NCBI GenBank assembly: GCA_027488935.1
Contig: JAIYAP010000080.1
Coordinates: forward strand, 1-57,553
Source: Saprospiraceae bacterium
GTDB lineage: Bacteria; Bacteroidota; Bacteroidia; Chitinophagales; Saprospiraceae
Reading direction: 5' to 3'
DNA: 57,553 bases
Part shown: positions 7,269 to 14,677 of the stretch, piece by piece
Layout of the letters: every line of letters starts with the position of its first letter
Numbering within the stretch: the stretch's first letter is position 1
The notes under the pieces: model-generated
Told to the model about the DNA's origin: nothing
Database searches by the model: none
Seen by the model: the letters and a program-made list of their open reading frames with translations, nothing else
Made by a program: the position numbers and the translations under genes

Positions 7269-8609
7269 ATGTTCAATTTTCGATCTTTTACGTTGGCATT
7301 GAGTGTGCGTATTGGCTTGTTGGCTGCCTCGGTTGGCGGATCCGTTGCGCTTTTTTGCGGCGATTTTCCGGTTATTTGGAGTTTGCCTTTTGCGGGTTTG
7401 GCCCTTTTTATTGCCCACAATTTGTTTTACTATGTCAATGATACCAATCGGCGTTTGGCGCGTTTTTTTGAAAGTGTACGGTATACTGATTTTGCGATCC
7501 GATTTTCGGCAGGAAAAGAAAAAGGTGCGTCTTTTGAAGCCGTAAACCGCCAGTTTAATGAGGTTTTAGAGGCTTTTCGGCAAACGCGGGCAGAAAAAGA
7601 GACCAATTTGCTGTTCATGAACACCATTGTGCAGCATTTGGGGACTGGCATTTTGGCTTTTGATGTTCAAAACGGGGTATTATTGTCCAATAGTGCGGCT
7701 TTTCAACTGCTGGGTATTTACCGGCTGCACCATTTGCATGATTTGCCTGCCAGCCACCATGCGTTGCTGGAGTTTGTGCAAAACTTGCAGGCCAAAGGCA
7801 AGTTGTTGTACCAGCCAGAATCTGGTCGGCAAATTGCGGTACAAGGTGTTATTTTAAATTTACAGGGCCGGGTGGTGCGCTTGCTTACGTTGCAAAACAT
7901 TCATCCGGAGTTACAGAAAAAAGAATTAGAAGCCTGGCGCGACCTGACGCGGGTATTGCGGCATGAAATCATGAATTCGGTCACCCCGATTGTTTCGCTG
8001 GTGGAGACCATGCAGGATATGTTGCGTTCGGATTTGAAACCTTTTAGTCCGGCGGGCGCGACCGATGACCTGGAAGAGGCGCTGGAAGTGGTAGCCACAC
8101 GCAGCCGCAGTTTGGTCGATTTTGTAGAGGCCTATCGCAGTTTTACGGCCATTCCGATGCCACGGACGCAAGTGATTTCGGCGCAACGGCTGTTAGACAA
8201 TGTGGCGGCACTGGCCTTGGCCGACAAAAAAGAAAATCCCGTACAACTTTTGCTTACCGTAGAGCCACCCGATTTGATGCTTTCGGCCGATCCGGGCCAG
8301 TTGGAAATGGTGTTGCTGAACCTGATTAAAAATGCACGGGAGGCGTTTAAATCGGTAACGCCCGAAAACGCTATCACCTTGCGGGCGGGTGCCAACAACA
8401 AAGGACGGGCTTACATCATGGTGGAGGACAATGGCCCGGGTATTGAACCTGGCCTGTTGGAAGAGATTTTTATTCCGTTTTTCACCACCAAGCTTACCGG
8501 ATCGGGGGTTGGGCTGAGTATTTCGAAACAAATTATGCAGTTGCATGGTGGCGATATCCGGGTGCATACCGATATTGGGCGTGGGGCGCGGTTTGTGTTG
8601 GAGTTTTAA
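7269..8609 (+). CDS. Sensor histidine kinase (NtrY/AtoS-like), partner of the NtrC-type regulator
   Basis: In this 446-residue kinase two N-terminal transmembrane helices (about 8-30 and 35-54) enclose only a very short loop, so it lacks a real periplasmic sensor. A HAMP/PAS-like cytosolic part follows at about 60-210. The HisKA H-box is LRHEIMNSVTP (His about 232). The ATPase domain has N-box LLNLIKNAREA, G1 VEDNGPGI and G2 GVGLSISKQIM. It is the last gene of the regulator-bestrophin-kinase unit. With almost no external domain it may sense the membrane, an ion or a cytosolic cue, possibly through the adjacent channel (inference). A strong hairpin follows its stop codon. Confidence 0.9.
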   Translation: MFNFRSFTLALSVRIGLLAASVGGSVALFCGDFPVIWSLPFAGLALFIAHNLFYYVNDTNRRLARFFESVRYTDFAIRFSAGKEKGASFEAVNRQFNEVLEAFRQTRAEKETNLLFMNTIVQHLGTGILAFDVQNGVLLSNSAAFQLLGIYRLHHLHDLPASHHALLEFVQNLQAKGKLLYQPESGRQIAVQGVILNLQGRVVRLLTLQNIHPELQKKELEAWRDLTRVLRHEIMNSVTPIVSLVETMQDMLRSDLKPFSPAGATDDLEEALEVVATRSRSLVDFVEAYRSFTAIPMPRTQVISAQRLLDNVAALALADKKENPVQLLLTVEPPDLMLSADPGQLEMVLLNLIKNAREAFKSVTPENAITLRAGANNKGRAYIMVEDNGPGIEPGLLEEIFIPFFTTKLTGSGVGLSISKQIMQLHGGDIRVHTDIGRGARFVLEF

Positions 8610-8613
8610 ACTC

Positions 8614-8728
8614 CTACGTCGGAAGCGTCCCCCCCCCACGTCGGAAGGGTCCCCCCACGTCGGAAGCGTTCGAAACGCTTCCGACGTGGGGGGACCCTTC
8701 CGACGTGGGGGGACCCTTCCGACGTGGG
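8614..8728. repeat. Large palindromic repeat / bidirectional terminator-type hairpin
   Basis: A unit reading ACGTCGGAAGSGT followed by a C-run occurs three times (from about 8616, 8638, 8656) and then three times inverted. The core arms 8637-8670 and 8674-8707 pair perfectly over 34 bases around a 3-base loop CGA. Outer copies extend the stem with a C-run length difference (9 versus 6). It fills the gap between the convergent kinase (ends 8609) and helicase (ends 8735) genes, so it likely blocks read-through in both directions; there is no classic T-run. It may belong to a dispersed extragenic palindrome family. Confidence 0.85.
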
Positions 8729-8734
8729 GGGGGA

Positions 8735-11700
8735 TTATCCATCATCCAACCCGTCTTCTTCCCCCAGTGGCGATCGTTGTATTTCTAGGTCCCGGTGCAT
8801 TTTACACCAAACGCAATCTTCCTTTCCGCAGCCCTCCCGAAACGCATGGGCTTGTATTTTCTGATAAGTTTCCTTGATCAATTGCTGCATCCAGAATACC
8901 TGTTCACCCGTAATGACCACTTCCGAATGCACAAAATCACCCTTTTTATCGGGCTCCAACCAGGCAATCACGCTGCTGCCCACTTGCTCCGGGTAAATAC
9001 GCGCTTCCTCCAACAAAATTTTATAAAAAGCCAATTGCCGCCAGTATTCACCACCCAGGACTTCAACTTCATTGGGGGGCGCTACTTTTTTAGCGTCCGG
9101 CACGCCGGTTTTATAATCGACCACGCGCAAATGATTGTCCTGCCATTCAATTTTATCTAAAACACCGGTTAGCGGCACGCCCGCAAGTTCTACCCGGTCT
9201 ATTCGGCGCTCCACCACGGCCCGTTTGCGCCAGTAAGGCACCTGTTCGAGCGCATAGCGGTTCAGATGTTGCTTACCTAGGTTGAGGCGCTGTACAAATC
9301 CTTGCTGGCCGAAATAGCCGCGCATGCGCTCCATTTGTTGTTCAAAAATATTTTGCAAAATCCCTGCACCCGGAAATTCCTGCTTGGGATCGGCTTTCAT
9401 GCGCAAAAAATAATGCCGCAACGCTTCATGGATCGCCTGTCCGTAAGCCGCCGCCTCGCGCATGGTTTCAGGAATGCGCAATAAATCGGCATAATAAAAA
9501 GCAATCGGGCAGCGCAAATACCGATTGAGGGCTGTGATACTCAGGGTATAATCCTTTAATAGTTCGTTCAAAACGGCTTCCTCCGGCAAGGCAATCACCG
9601 GTTTTATTGGCTCCAGGAGTAAACTGCGCTGCGCATCCACCAAAATACCCGCATCTGCGGCGATTATTTGTTTCGGCAGGCCCGTTTCATCGATAAAACC
9701 TACCTGCGAGAGCGCTTTCCCATTCCAATCGGCCAAACTAAACGACATGGATAAATGCCGCTTCGCGCGGGTCATGGCCACATAAAACAAGCGACGACGC
9801 GCTTCCGTGGCATCTTCTTCACCCGACAACGTGAGGGTTTCGGGCAACGCAAACCGGTTGCTGCCCTGGCGCGCACTGGGCTCCCAATCCTCTGTGGTAC
9901 AATTGATTAAGAAAACATGTTCAAACTCAAGTCCCTTTGCAGCATGGGCCGTAAGCAATTGAATACCTGTTCCAGCGCCTACGTTTTGTTGCAACTGGAG
10001 GGCCAACTTGTTATCATCCATACTGTCCAGCAACCGCAAAAGCCGCTCCAAGGTAAAACGCGGGTTGCGCGCAATTTCATTGCCCACAAAATCGAGGAAA
10101 CTATGCAGTACTTGTAACCACCAAACTTTGTCAGGTTGGTCGAGCGCCCATTGTAACAATCCGCTTTGGCGGTACAATTGTTCGATCAAAGCAGGTAATG
10201 CCATATTCAGACAATCGGCCACCCACTGGTTCAAGGTACGCAAAACGGAATAAGCATCCGAAAAAGGCGCATAAAGTGGCGTGGGCGCTGCATTTTTGCT
10301 AAAATTTCTAAAAAAAGCGCCTTTTTGAACCGATTCGGCGGATGCTTCGGGCGCGCGCAATTGGATGGCCAACTGTGCCAGTTCTAAGGGATCAAGTCCC
10401 CACCAGGGGGCATGCAATAATCGGAACAACCGATGGTCACCACTGAAAGGCACATTGGATTCGTCGCTCAAATACCGCAACAGTTCTCGAAACTGCTGCA
10501 TAACAGGCAAATCCAGCAAATTAACAGGCCGTTTGGTGGTGTATGCAATGCCTTTTTTATCCAACAATTGCATCAAACGCACGGCTTCTTTGTGGCGCGC
10601 ATACAGCACCGCAATTTCCTTTGGATCGACACCCTGTTGAAGCAGTGTTGCAATTTGGTCCACTACCGCCGCCGTTTCATGCAGGCGATTTTCATAAACC
10701 TGAATGGTCGCACCGTTTTTTGCCTTGGTAAAGGCCTGTAATTTTTTTTGCTCAAACGTTGCGCCTAATGCCCGTACGGCGCGTAAAGTATTGTTTTCGA
10801 TGACCATAGAGGCCGCATCGAGGATTTCCTGGGTAGAGCGGTAGTTGATTTCCAGGACAACCGATTGCAGCGCGGGCTTAAATTTATGGTAAAATTCCAG
10901 CAAATTGGCCAATCGGGCACCTTGAAACTCGTAGATACTCTGATCGTCATCGCCCACAATAAACACATTGGGTGATTCCCAAAAATCGAGCAAGTGGTGC
11001 AACAATTGATTTTGCGCCCCATTGGTATCCTGGTACTCATCTACCAAAAAATATTGATACCGCTCCTGATAATTGCGCAACAGGGCCTCATTGGTTTCGA
11101 AAGCCTTCAGCACCCAAAGCATCATATCCTCGTACTCATAGCGCCCGGTGCGTTGGAGGGCTTGCTGGTAACGCGGATAAAGATCGGCAGCAGCCTTCAA
11201 GCGGGTCATTTTTTCGGTAATATCCTTGACTTTTGCGGTCTTGGGTGCGCCTTTTTTACCGAAACGGCTATTTATTTGGTAAATATAATCGGGATGTTCG
11301 GGCAGGCCCGTCAGAAACTCGTCCACTTTTCGGAGCACAAATCCGGGTGTCCAGCCTTCTTTTTTCATTACTGAAAACAATTCTTTCAGTTGTTTTTCAT
11401 AGAAGAAGGCCTGTTTTTTACCCTCACGCAACAGGTGGTCGGCAGGTAGATTTTCCAGCAATTGCCGAATCACCTCCACCCTTTCCAGGTCGCTGAGGGG
11501 TTCCAGATCACCCCGCCCAAATAGTTCGATGTTTTCCTGAATGACGCGGTTGCAAAAAGCGTGGAAGGTAAAAACAGGAACGCGGTGGGCTTCCGGGCCA
11601 ATGATGCTCAAAAGGCGTTCGCGCATGGCCCGCGCACCGGCATCGGTAAAAGTAAGGCAAAGAATATTTTGTGCCCGGGCATCGGTATCGAGCAAAATTT

Positions 11701-11860
11701 TGCCGATCCGGGTGGCGAGTACGTGGGTTTTGCCGGTTCCGGGACCTGCAATTACCAAAACAGGGCCTTCCGTTTGGTCGACGGCCTTTTTTTGTGCTGG
11801 ATTGAGTTGCTTCAGCGCATCCAGAAACGCTGCATTGTATTGCTGGAGGGGCGTTTCCAT
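8735..11860 (-). CDS. UvrD/Rep-type DNA helicase fused to an Fe-S PD-(D/E)XK nuclease
   Basis: This protein of about 1041 residues is a superfamily 1 helicase. Motif I is AGPGTGKT (about 35-42), motif II DEYQDTN (about 273), motif III GDDDQSIYEFQGA, motif V LLTAHAAKGLEFEHVFL and motif VI FYVAMTRAK. The C-terminal 260 residues are a RecB/AddB/Cas4-like nuclease with active-site VDYKTG (about 911). One cysteine in YLRCPIAFYY (about 780) and three in GCGKEDCVWC (about 1015) form the usual 4Fe-4S staple. It should act in DNA end processing or repair. I take the ATG at 11860, which overlaps the epimerase stop as TAATG, not the more upstream in-frame ATG at 11938. Confidence 0.9.
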   Translation of the reverse strand: METPLQQYNAAFLDALKQLNPAQKKAVDQTEGPVLVIAGPGTGKTHVLATRIGKILLDTDARAQNILCLTFTDAGARAMRERLLSIIGPEAHRVPVFTFHAFCNRVIQENIELFGRGDLEPLSDLERVEVIRQLLENLPADHLLREGKKQAFFYEKQLKELFSVMKKEGWTPGFVLRKVDEFLTGLPEHPDYIYQINSRFGKKGAPKTAKVKDITEKMTRLKAAADLYPRYQQALQRTGRYEYEDMMLWVLKAFETNEALLRNYQERYQYFLVDEYQDTNGAQNQLLHHLLDFWESPNVFIVGDDDQSIYEFQGARLANLLEFYHKFKPALQSVVLEINYRSTQEILDAASMVIENNTLRAVRALGATFEQKKLQAFTKAKNGATIQVYENRLHETAAVVDQIATLLQQGVDPKEIAVLYARHKEAVRLMQLLDKKGIAYTTKRPVNLLDLPVMQQFRELLRYLSDESNVPFSGDHRLFRLLHAPWWGLDPLELAQLAIQLRAPEASAESVQKGAFFRNFSKNAAPTPLYAPFSDAYSVLRTLNQWVADCLNMALPALIEQLYRQSGLLQWALDQPDKVWWLQVLHSFLDFVGNEIARNPRFTLERLLRLLDSMDDNKLALQLQQNVGAGTGIQLLTAHAAKGLEFEHVFLINCTTEDWEPSARQGSNRFALPETLTLSGEEDATEARRRLFYVAMTRAKRHLSMSFSLADWNGKALSQVGFIDETGLPKQIIAADAGILVDAQRSLLLEPIKPVIALPEEAVLNELLKDYTLSITALNRYLRCPIAFYYADLLRIPETMREAAAYGQAIHEALRHYFLRMKADPKQEFPGAGILQNIFEQQMERMRGYFGQQGFVQRLNLGKQHLNRYALEQVPYWRKRAVVERRIDRVELAGVPLTGVLDKIEWQDNHLRVVDYKTGVPDAKKVAPPNEVEVLGGEYWRQLAFYKILLEEARIYPEQVGSSVIAWLEPDKKGDFVHSEVVITGEQVFWMQQLIKETYQKIQAHAFREGCGKEDCVWCKMHRDLEIQRSPLGEEDGLDDG

Positions 11861-12270
11861 TACATTGCCGGATCGATGGACTGGCAGAGTTCGACGAGTA
11901 CGCCGTTCGTCGTTTTGGGGTGTAAAAACACCACCCATTTGTTGTCGGCGCCGCGCTTTGGCTCCTTATTGAGGGGCGTAAACCCTTCTTTTTCAAGGCG
12001 TTCTACTTCGGCGTGGATATCGTCTACTTCAAAAGCAATGTGGTGGATGCCTTCGCCGCGTTTTTCAATAAATTTGGCAATCGGGCTTTCCGGGTCGGAA
12101 GCTTCCAGCAATTCAATTTTGCTTTGACCGATTTGAAAAAAAGAAGTAGCCACTTTTTCAGAGGCCACCGTTTCTACTTTAAAATGCGGAATGCCCAACA
12201 ATTTATGAAAAAGCGCATTGCTTTCTTCCATGTTGCGTACGGCAATGCCGATATGGTCTATTTGTTTCAT
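11860..12270 (-). CDS. mce: Methylmalonyl-CoA epimerase
   Basis: A 136-residue vicinal-oxygen-chelate protein. It opens with DHIGIAVRNMEESNALFHKL and carries the second-module GIHHIAFEVDDI and a terminal LVELCQ, which supply the His and Glu metal ligands of methylmalonyl-CoA epimerases. It interconverts the 2R and 2S forms of methylmalonyl-CoA in propionate metabolism. The start overlaps the upstream SPOR gene by four bases (ATGA) and the stop overlaps the helicase start by one (TAATG), so all three are translationally coupled. The neighbours share no metabolic theme with it. Length and motifs are typical of the family. Confidence 0.9.
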   Translation of the reverse strand: MKQIDHIGIAVRNMEESNALFHKLLGIPHFKVETVASEKVATSFFQIGQSKIELLEASDPESPIAKFIEKRGEGIHHIAFEVDDIHAEVERLEKEGFTPLNKEPKRGADNKWVVFLHPKTTNGVLVELCQSIDPAM

Positions 12271-13337
12271 TTTTGCTTGATCCAGATTTCTTTTGCACCG
12301 GTAAGGTCCTGCAAAGCAATCATTTTTTGCTGAATATCTTGCATATTTTGATAATGAAACTGTACACCTACTTGATACCCTTTTTTCTGGGAAAGATACA
12401 CGTCATACCCGGCCTTTTTCAGGGTTTGGATCGTGCGATCGGCATTGGCTTTTTCCTGCAAGGTGGCAATGATCAAAACACAGAGGCGGCCTTTTTTAGT
12501 GTCCTTCAGTGTTTCACGGCGCGCATCTTCTACTTTTTGGGCCACCGACTCCTTCACTTGTTGGTCTAAGTCTTCGCCTTTGGGGGTAGAAGGTTCTTTC
12601 AGAGCAGGCGCCACATTGGTTTTGCTTGCTTTTGCAGGCTCGGGTGTAACAGCACTACTTTTCTCCGTTTTTTCTTTTTCCAGTTTGGCGACAGGCGATT
12701 TAACAGGTTTATGTTCCCGCAACCACCAAACGCCTGCAATAATGCCCAATAAAAGCAACAACGACCCTATTGCACCCCACAGCGAAATACGGCCAGCGGG
12801 TTTGGCAGGTGATGTCTTGTACACGGGCAAATCGGGGGCTGCCACAGGCTTACTTGCATTGACCGCCGTAGCCATTGGAATCAAATCGGGCGCTTTTTCG
12901 GAAACCTCCCGCGAACGGGCTATTGGCGAAAACTGCAAGGGTGGAAGTCCAAAAGACTCGGTGCTATAATTGGTAGCATCGGGCAAAAACTGGATTTTTT
13001 GTACATAATTTTTATACAAACGGCCCACCCCGGGTAACGTTACGATTTCGCGTTGATTCAATAAATCGCGCATTTTTTCCACAAAATCGGCCAAGGCGCG
13101 CCGTGCATCTTCGTCTGGGATGCCATGCGTGCTGGCAATATCTTCCACTAAAATACCATCATCGAGGGTCAGGTTTTCGCTAAAAGTGAGGGATTTATGC
13201 GGTGGATTAACCACGCCACCTACATAATCGACGTTAGCGGTAGACTTCACGGCGGTGAAACCACCAAAATCCGGAATATGGAGGGTGTCATGGAGAAACA
13301 ACAGTTTTTCTATATGTGCAGGAATATCAATTTGCAT
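12267..13337 (-). CDS. HU-CCDC81/SPOR-domain membrane protein
   Basis: This 356-residue protein has two N-terminal HU-CCDC81-like modules, the first with FGGFTAVKSTANVDYVGGV and the second with ITVLPGVGRLY-like residues (REIVTLPGVGRLYKN). A proline-rich linker leads to one transmembrane helix at about 186-206 (LWGAIGSLLLLLGIIAGVWW). A Lys/Glu/Pro-rich spacer follows, then a C-terminal SPOR domain (LCVLIIATLQEKANADRTI onward). SPOR domains bind denuded peptidoglycan at division sites. The architecture is typical of Bacteroidota, with the HU-like part in the cytosol and SPOR in the periplasm. It is first of the minus-strand operon with mce and the helicase. Confidence 0.85.
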   Translation of the reverse strand: MQIDIPAHIEKLLFLHDTLHIPDFGGFTAVKSTANVDYVGGVVNPPHKSLTFSENLTLDDGILVEDIASTHGIPDEDARRALADFVEKMRDLLNQREIVTLPGVGRLYKNYVQKIQFLPDATNYSTESFGLPPLQFSPIARSREVSEKAPDLIPMATAVNASKPVAAPDLPVYKTSPAKPAGRISLWGAIGSLLLLLGIIAGVWWLREHKPVKSPVAKLEKEKTEKSSAVTPEPAKASKTNVAPALKEPSTPKGEDLDQQVKESVAQKVEDARRETLKDTKKGRLCVLIIATLQEKANADRTIQTLKKAGYDVYLSQKKGYQVGVQFHYQNMQDIQQKMIALQDLTGAKEIWIKQK

Positions 13338-13494
13338 AATACAAAAATCAAATGTGGGGAAAGGTACAGGTTAAAAAAGCAACCCCGAAAAGCAAAACTG
13401 TCTTGGTACGGACGATTAAAATGAACGAATTAAAACGTATTGCAATTTTGCTGCCAAAATCGATGCAAAAGTAGGCCTTTCTTAAATTAGTATG

Positions 13495-13502
13495 TAATTT
13501 TG
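13495..13502 (+). promoter_or_regulatory. -7 promoter element of the Nudix-type regulator gene
   Basis: TAATTTTG is an exact TAnnTTTG match, 26 bases before the ATG at 13529. No clear TTTG -33 element stands 19-21 bases upstream, so the call rests on the -7 box and position. Confidence 0.5.
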
Positions 13503-13528
13503 CCCCCTACTACAGACAACAAATTAAA

Positions 13529-14224
13529 ATGAGCGAAGTCGAAAGCTTCTTTAAATCGGCTTTTTCGGTTGACAATGTCATATTTGGGTTCGACGAAGGA
13601 GATCTCAAGGTGCTTTTGATTCAACGGGGAGCGGCGCCTTACAAAGGTAAATGGGCGCTTCCGGGCGATCTGGTGTATCCGAACGAAGATCTTGATACCG
13701 CTGCAGCGAGGGTATTGGAGCAGTTAACCGGGTTGCGCAACGTTTACCTCGAACAGGTAAAGACATTCGGAGCCGTAGACCGCCACCCGCTTGGCCGCGT
13801 CATTACGATCGCTTATTATTCTTTGATTAAAATTTCTGATTATGCGGTCACGCCTGCCTCTTTTGCGCAATCAGCCAAATGGCATTCCGTTTCCAAAGTT
13901 TCCGAGCTCGCATTCGACCACAACGAAATCCTGGATAGTTGCCTCAAACGCCTCAAACGCAAGGTACGGATGTCGCCTGTAGGCTTTGAATTGCTCCCGC
14001 CTAAATTCACCCTCACCGAATTGCAACACCTTTACGAATCCGTCCTGAACCCCGTCAATGGGCTGGATAAACGCAATTTCCGAAAAAAGATCCTGTCCAT
14101 GAACTTGCTGGTAGAACTCACCGAGTCGCAAGCAGGCGTGGCACATCGACCAGCCAAACTATACCAGTTTGATCAGGACAAATACGAGGAATTCGTTGCG
14201 GAAGGGTTTAGTTTTGATATTTAG
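13529..14224 (+). CDS. Nudix-fold transcriptional regulator (NrtR/AraR-like) with winged helix
   Basis: In this 231-residue protein the first 140 residues have a Nudix fold (VLLIQRGAAPYKGKWALPGD). The Nudix box at about 46-68 is degenerate: RVLEQLTGL replaces REUxEExGU, so the metal-binding Glu residues are mostly lost and hydrolysis is unlikely. The C-terminal 85 residues (LTELQHLYESVLNPVNGLDK, NFRKKILSMNLLVEL) match the winged helix of NrtR/AraR-type regulators, which bind a small molecule through the Nudix domain. The ligand is unknown: ADP-ribose for NrtR, arabinose for Bacteroides AraR. No obvious target operon lies next to it. Confidence 0.82.
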   Translation: MSEVESFFKSAFSVDNVIFGFDEGDLKVLLIQRGAAPYKGKWALPGDLVYPNEDLDTAAARVLEQLTGLRNVYLEQVKTFGAVDRHPLGRVITIAYYSLIKISDYAVTPASFAQSAKWHSVSKVSELAFDHNEILDSCLKRLKRKVRMSPVGFELLPPKFTLTELQHLYESVLNPVNGLDKRNFRKKILSMNLLVELTESQAGVAHRPAKLYQFDQDKYEEFVAEGFSFDI

Positions 14225-14306
14225 TGATAAGTGAGGAGTGAGGAGTGAGGAGTGAGGAGTGATAAGTGATAAGTGAGGAGTGATAAGTGAGGAGTGATAA
14301 GTGATA
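14223..14306. repeat. Heptamer tandem repeat (AGTGATA / AGTGAGG)
   Basis: About twelve 7-base units, each AGTGATA or AGTGAGG, follow one another immediately after the regulator's stop codon; the first unit overlaps the TAG. The tract is purine-rich on the plus strand and would be expected to vary in copy number by slippage. Confidence 0.85.
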
Positions 14307-14368
14307 AATCCGTGTTTAATTAATTAATAATCAAAAAAATACAAAGAACAAAATAATTAATAAAACTA

Positions 14369-14565
14369 GACTTCGGAGAAATAACGCATTTATATAAAAG
14401 CCTGAAGGGCTGACATGATTATAAAATCCTACCGACTTCGGAGAAGTCGCGCATTTGTAGAAAACAACAAACAACCGATGCCTTCTGACTTCGGAGAAGT
14501 CATGCATTTGTAGAAAACAACAACCAACCAATTCCTTCTGACTTCGGAGAAGTCATGCATTTGTA
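14369..14565. repeat. Interspersed extragenic repeat cluster with small palindromes
   Basis: Four copies of GACTTCGGAGAA followed by a GCATTT(A/G)TA tail start at 14369, 14434, 14487 and 14540. Copies 2-4 contain the hairpin GACTTC-GGA-GAAGTC and lie exactly 53 bases apart. A related degenerate unit (GCCTGAAGGGCTGACATGAT) sits at about 14400. Intervals are partly conserved (GTAGAAAACAACAA), so this is a decaying repeat family, not a CRISPR array. Confidence 0.8.
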
Positions 14566-14571
14566 TCAATT

Positions 14572-14642
14572 GGCATGCCCAAATTTAGTTGATTTGTGCG
14601 TTGATATTCAACTCCTTTTTGTCAACCATATTTGGGCATGCC
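14572..14642. repeat. Nested inverted repeat between convergent genes
   Basis: Arms 14572-14592 and 14622-14642 are inverted copies matching at 19 of 21 positions. A second small palindrome, GTTGATATTCAAC (14600-14612), lies in the loop, and the right arm runs into the perfect 16-base palindrome TTTGGGCATGCCCAAA. It could fold into a branched structure or mark a lost mobile element. A short run of ACAACTATCA-type repeats (14646-14685) follows and reaches the end of the T9SS gene. Confidence 0.7.
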
Positions 14643-14677
14643 CAAACTAACAACTAACAACTATCAACTATCAACTA

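Noticed and set aside
8545-8877. Plus-strand frame crossing the large hairpin
   Set aside because: It runs through the kinase 3' end, the inverted repeat and the helicase 3' end; the repeats create artificial Pro/Thr-rich stretches.
11861-11938. Upstream extension of the helicase by 26 residues
   Set aside because: It overlaps the epimerase coding end, whereas the ATG at 11860 is coupled to that stop and begins the family-typical N-terminus.
14331-14531. 66-codon minus-strand frame in the repeat cluster
   Set aside because: It is produced by translation of the palindromic repeats (recurrent SPSGFY/SPKSVGFY), a known artefact of such extragenic elements.
14369-14565. CRISPR-like regularity (53-base period)
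   Set aside because: The intervals between palindromes share sequence (GTAGAAAACAACAA) and no cas genes are present, so the spacers are not unique.
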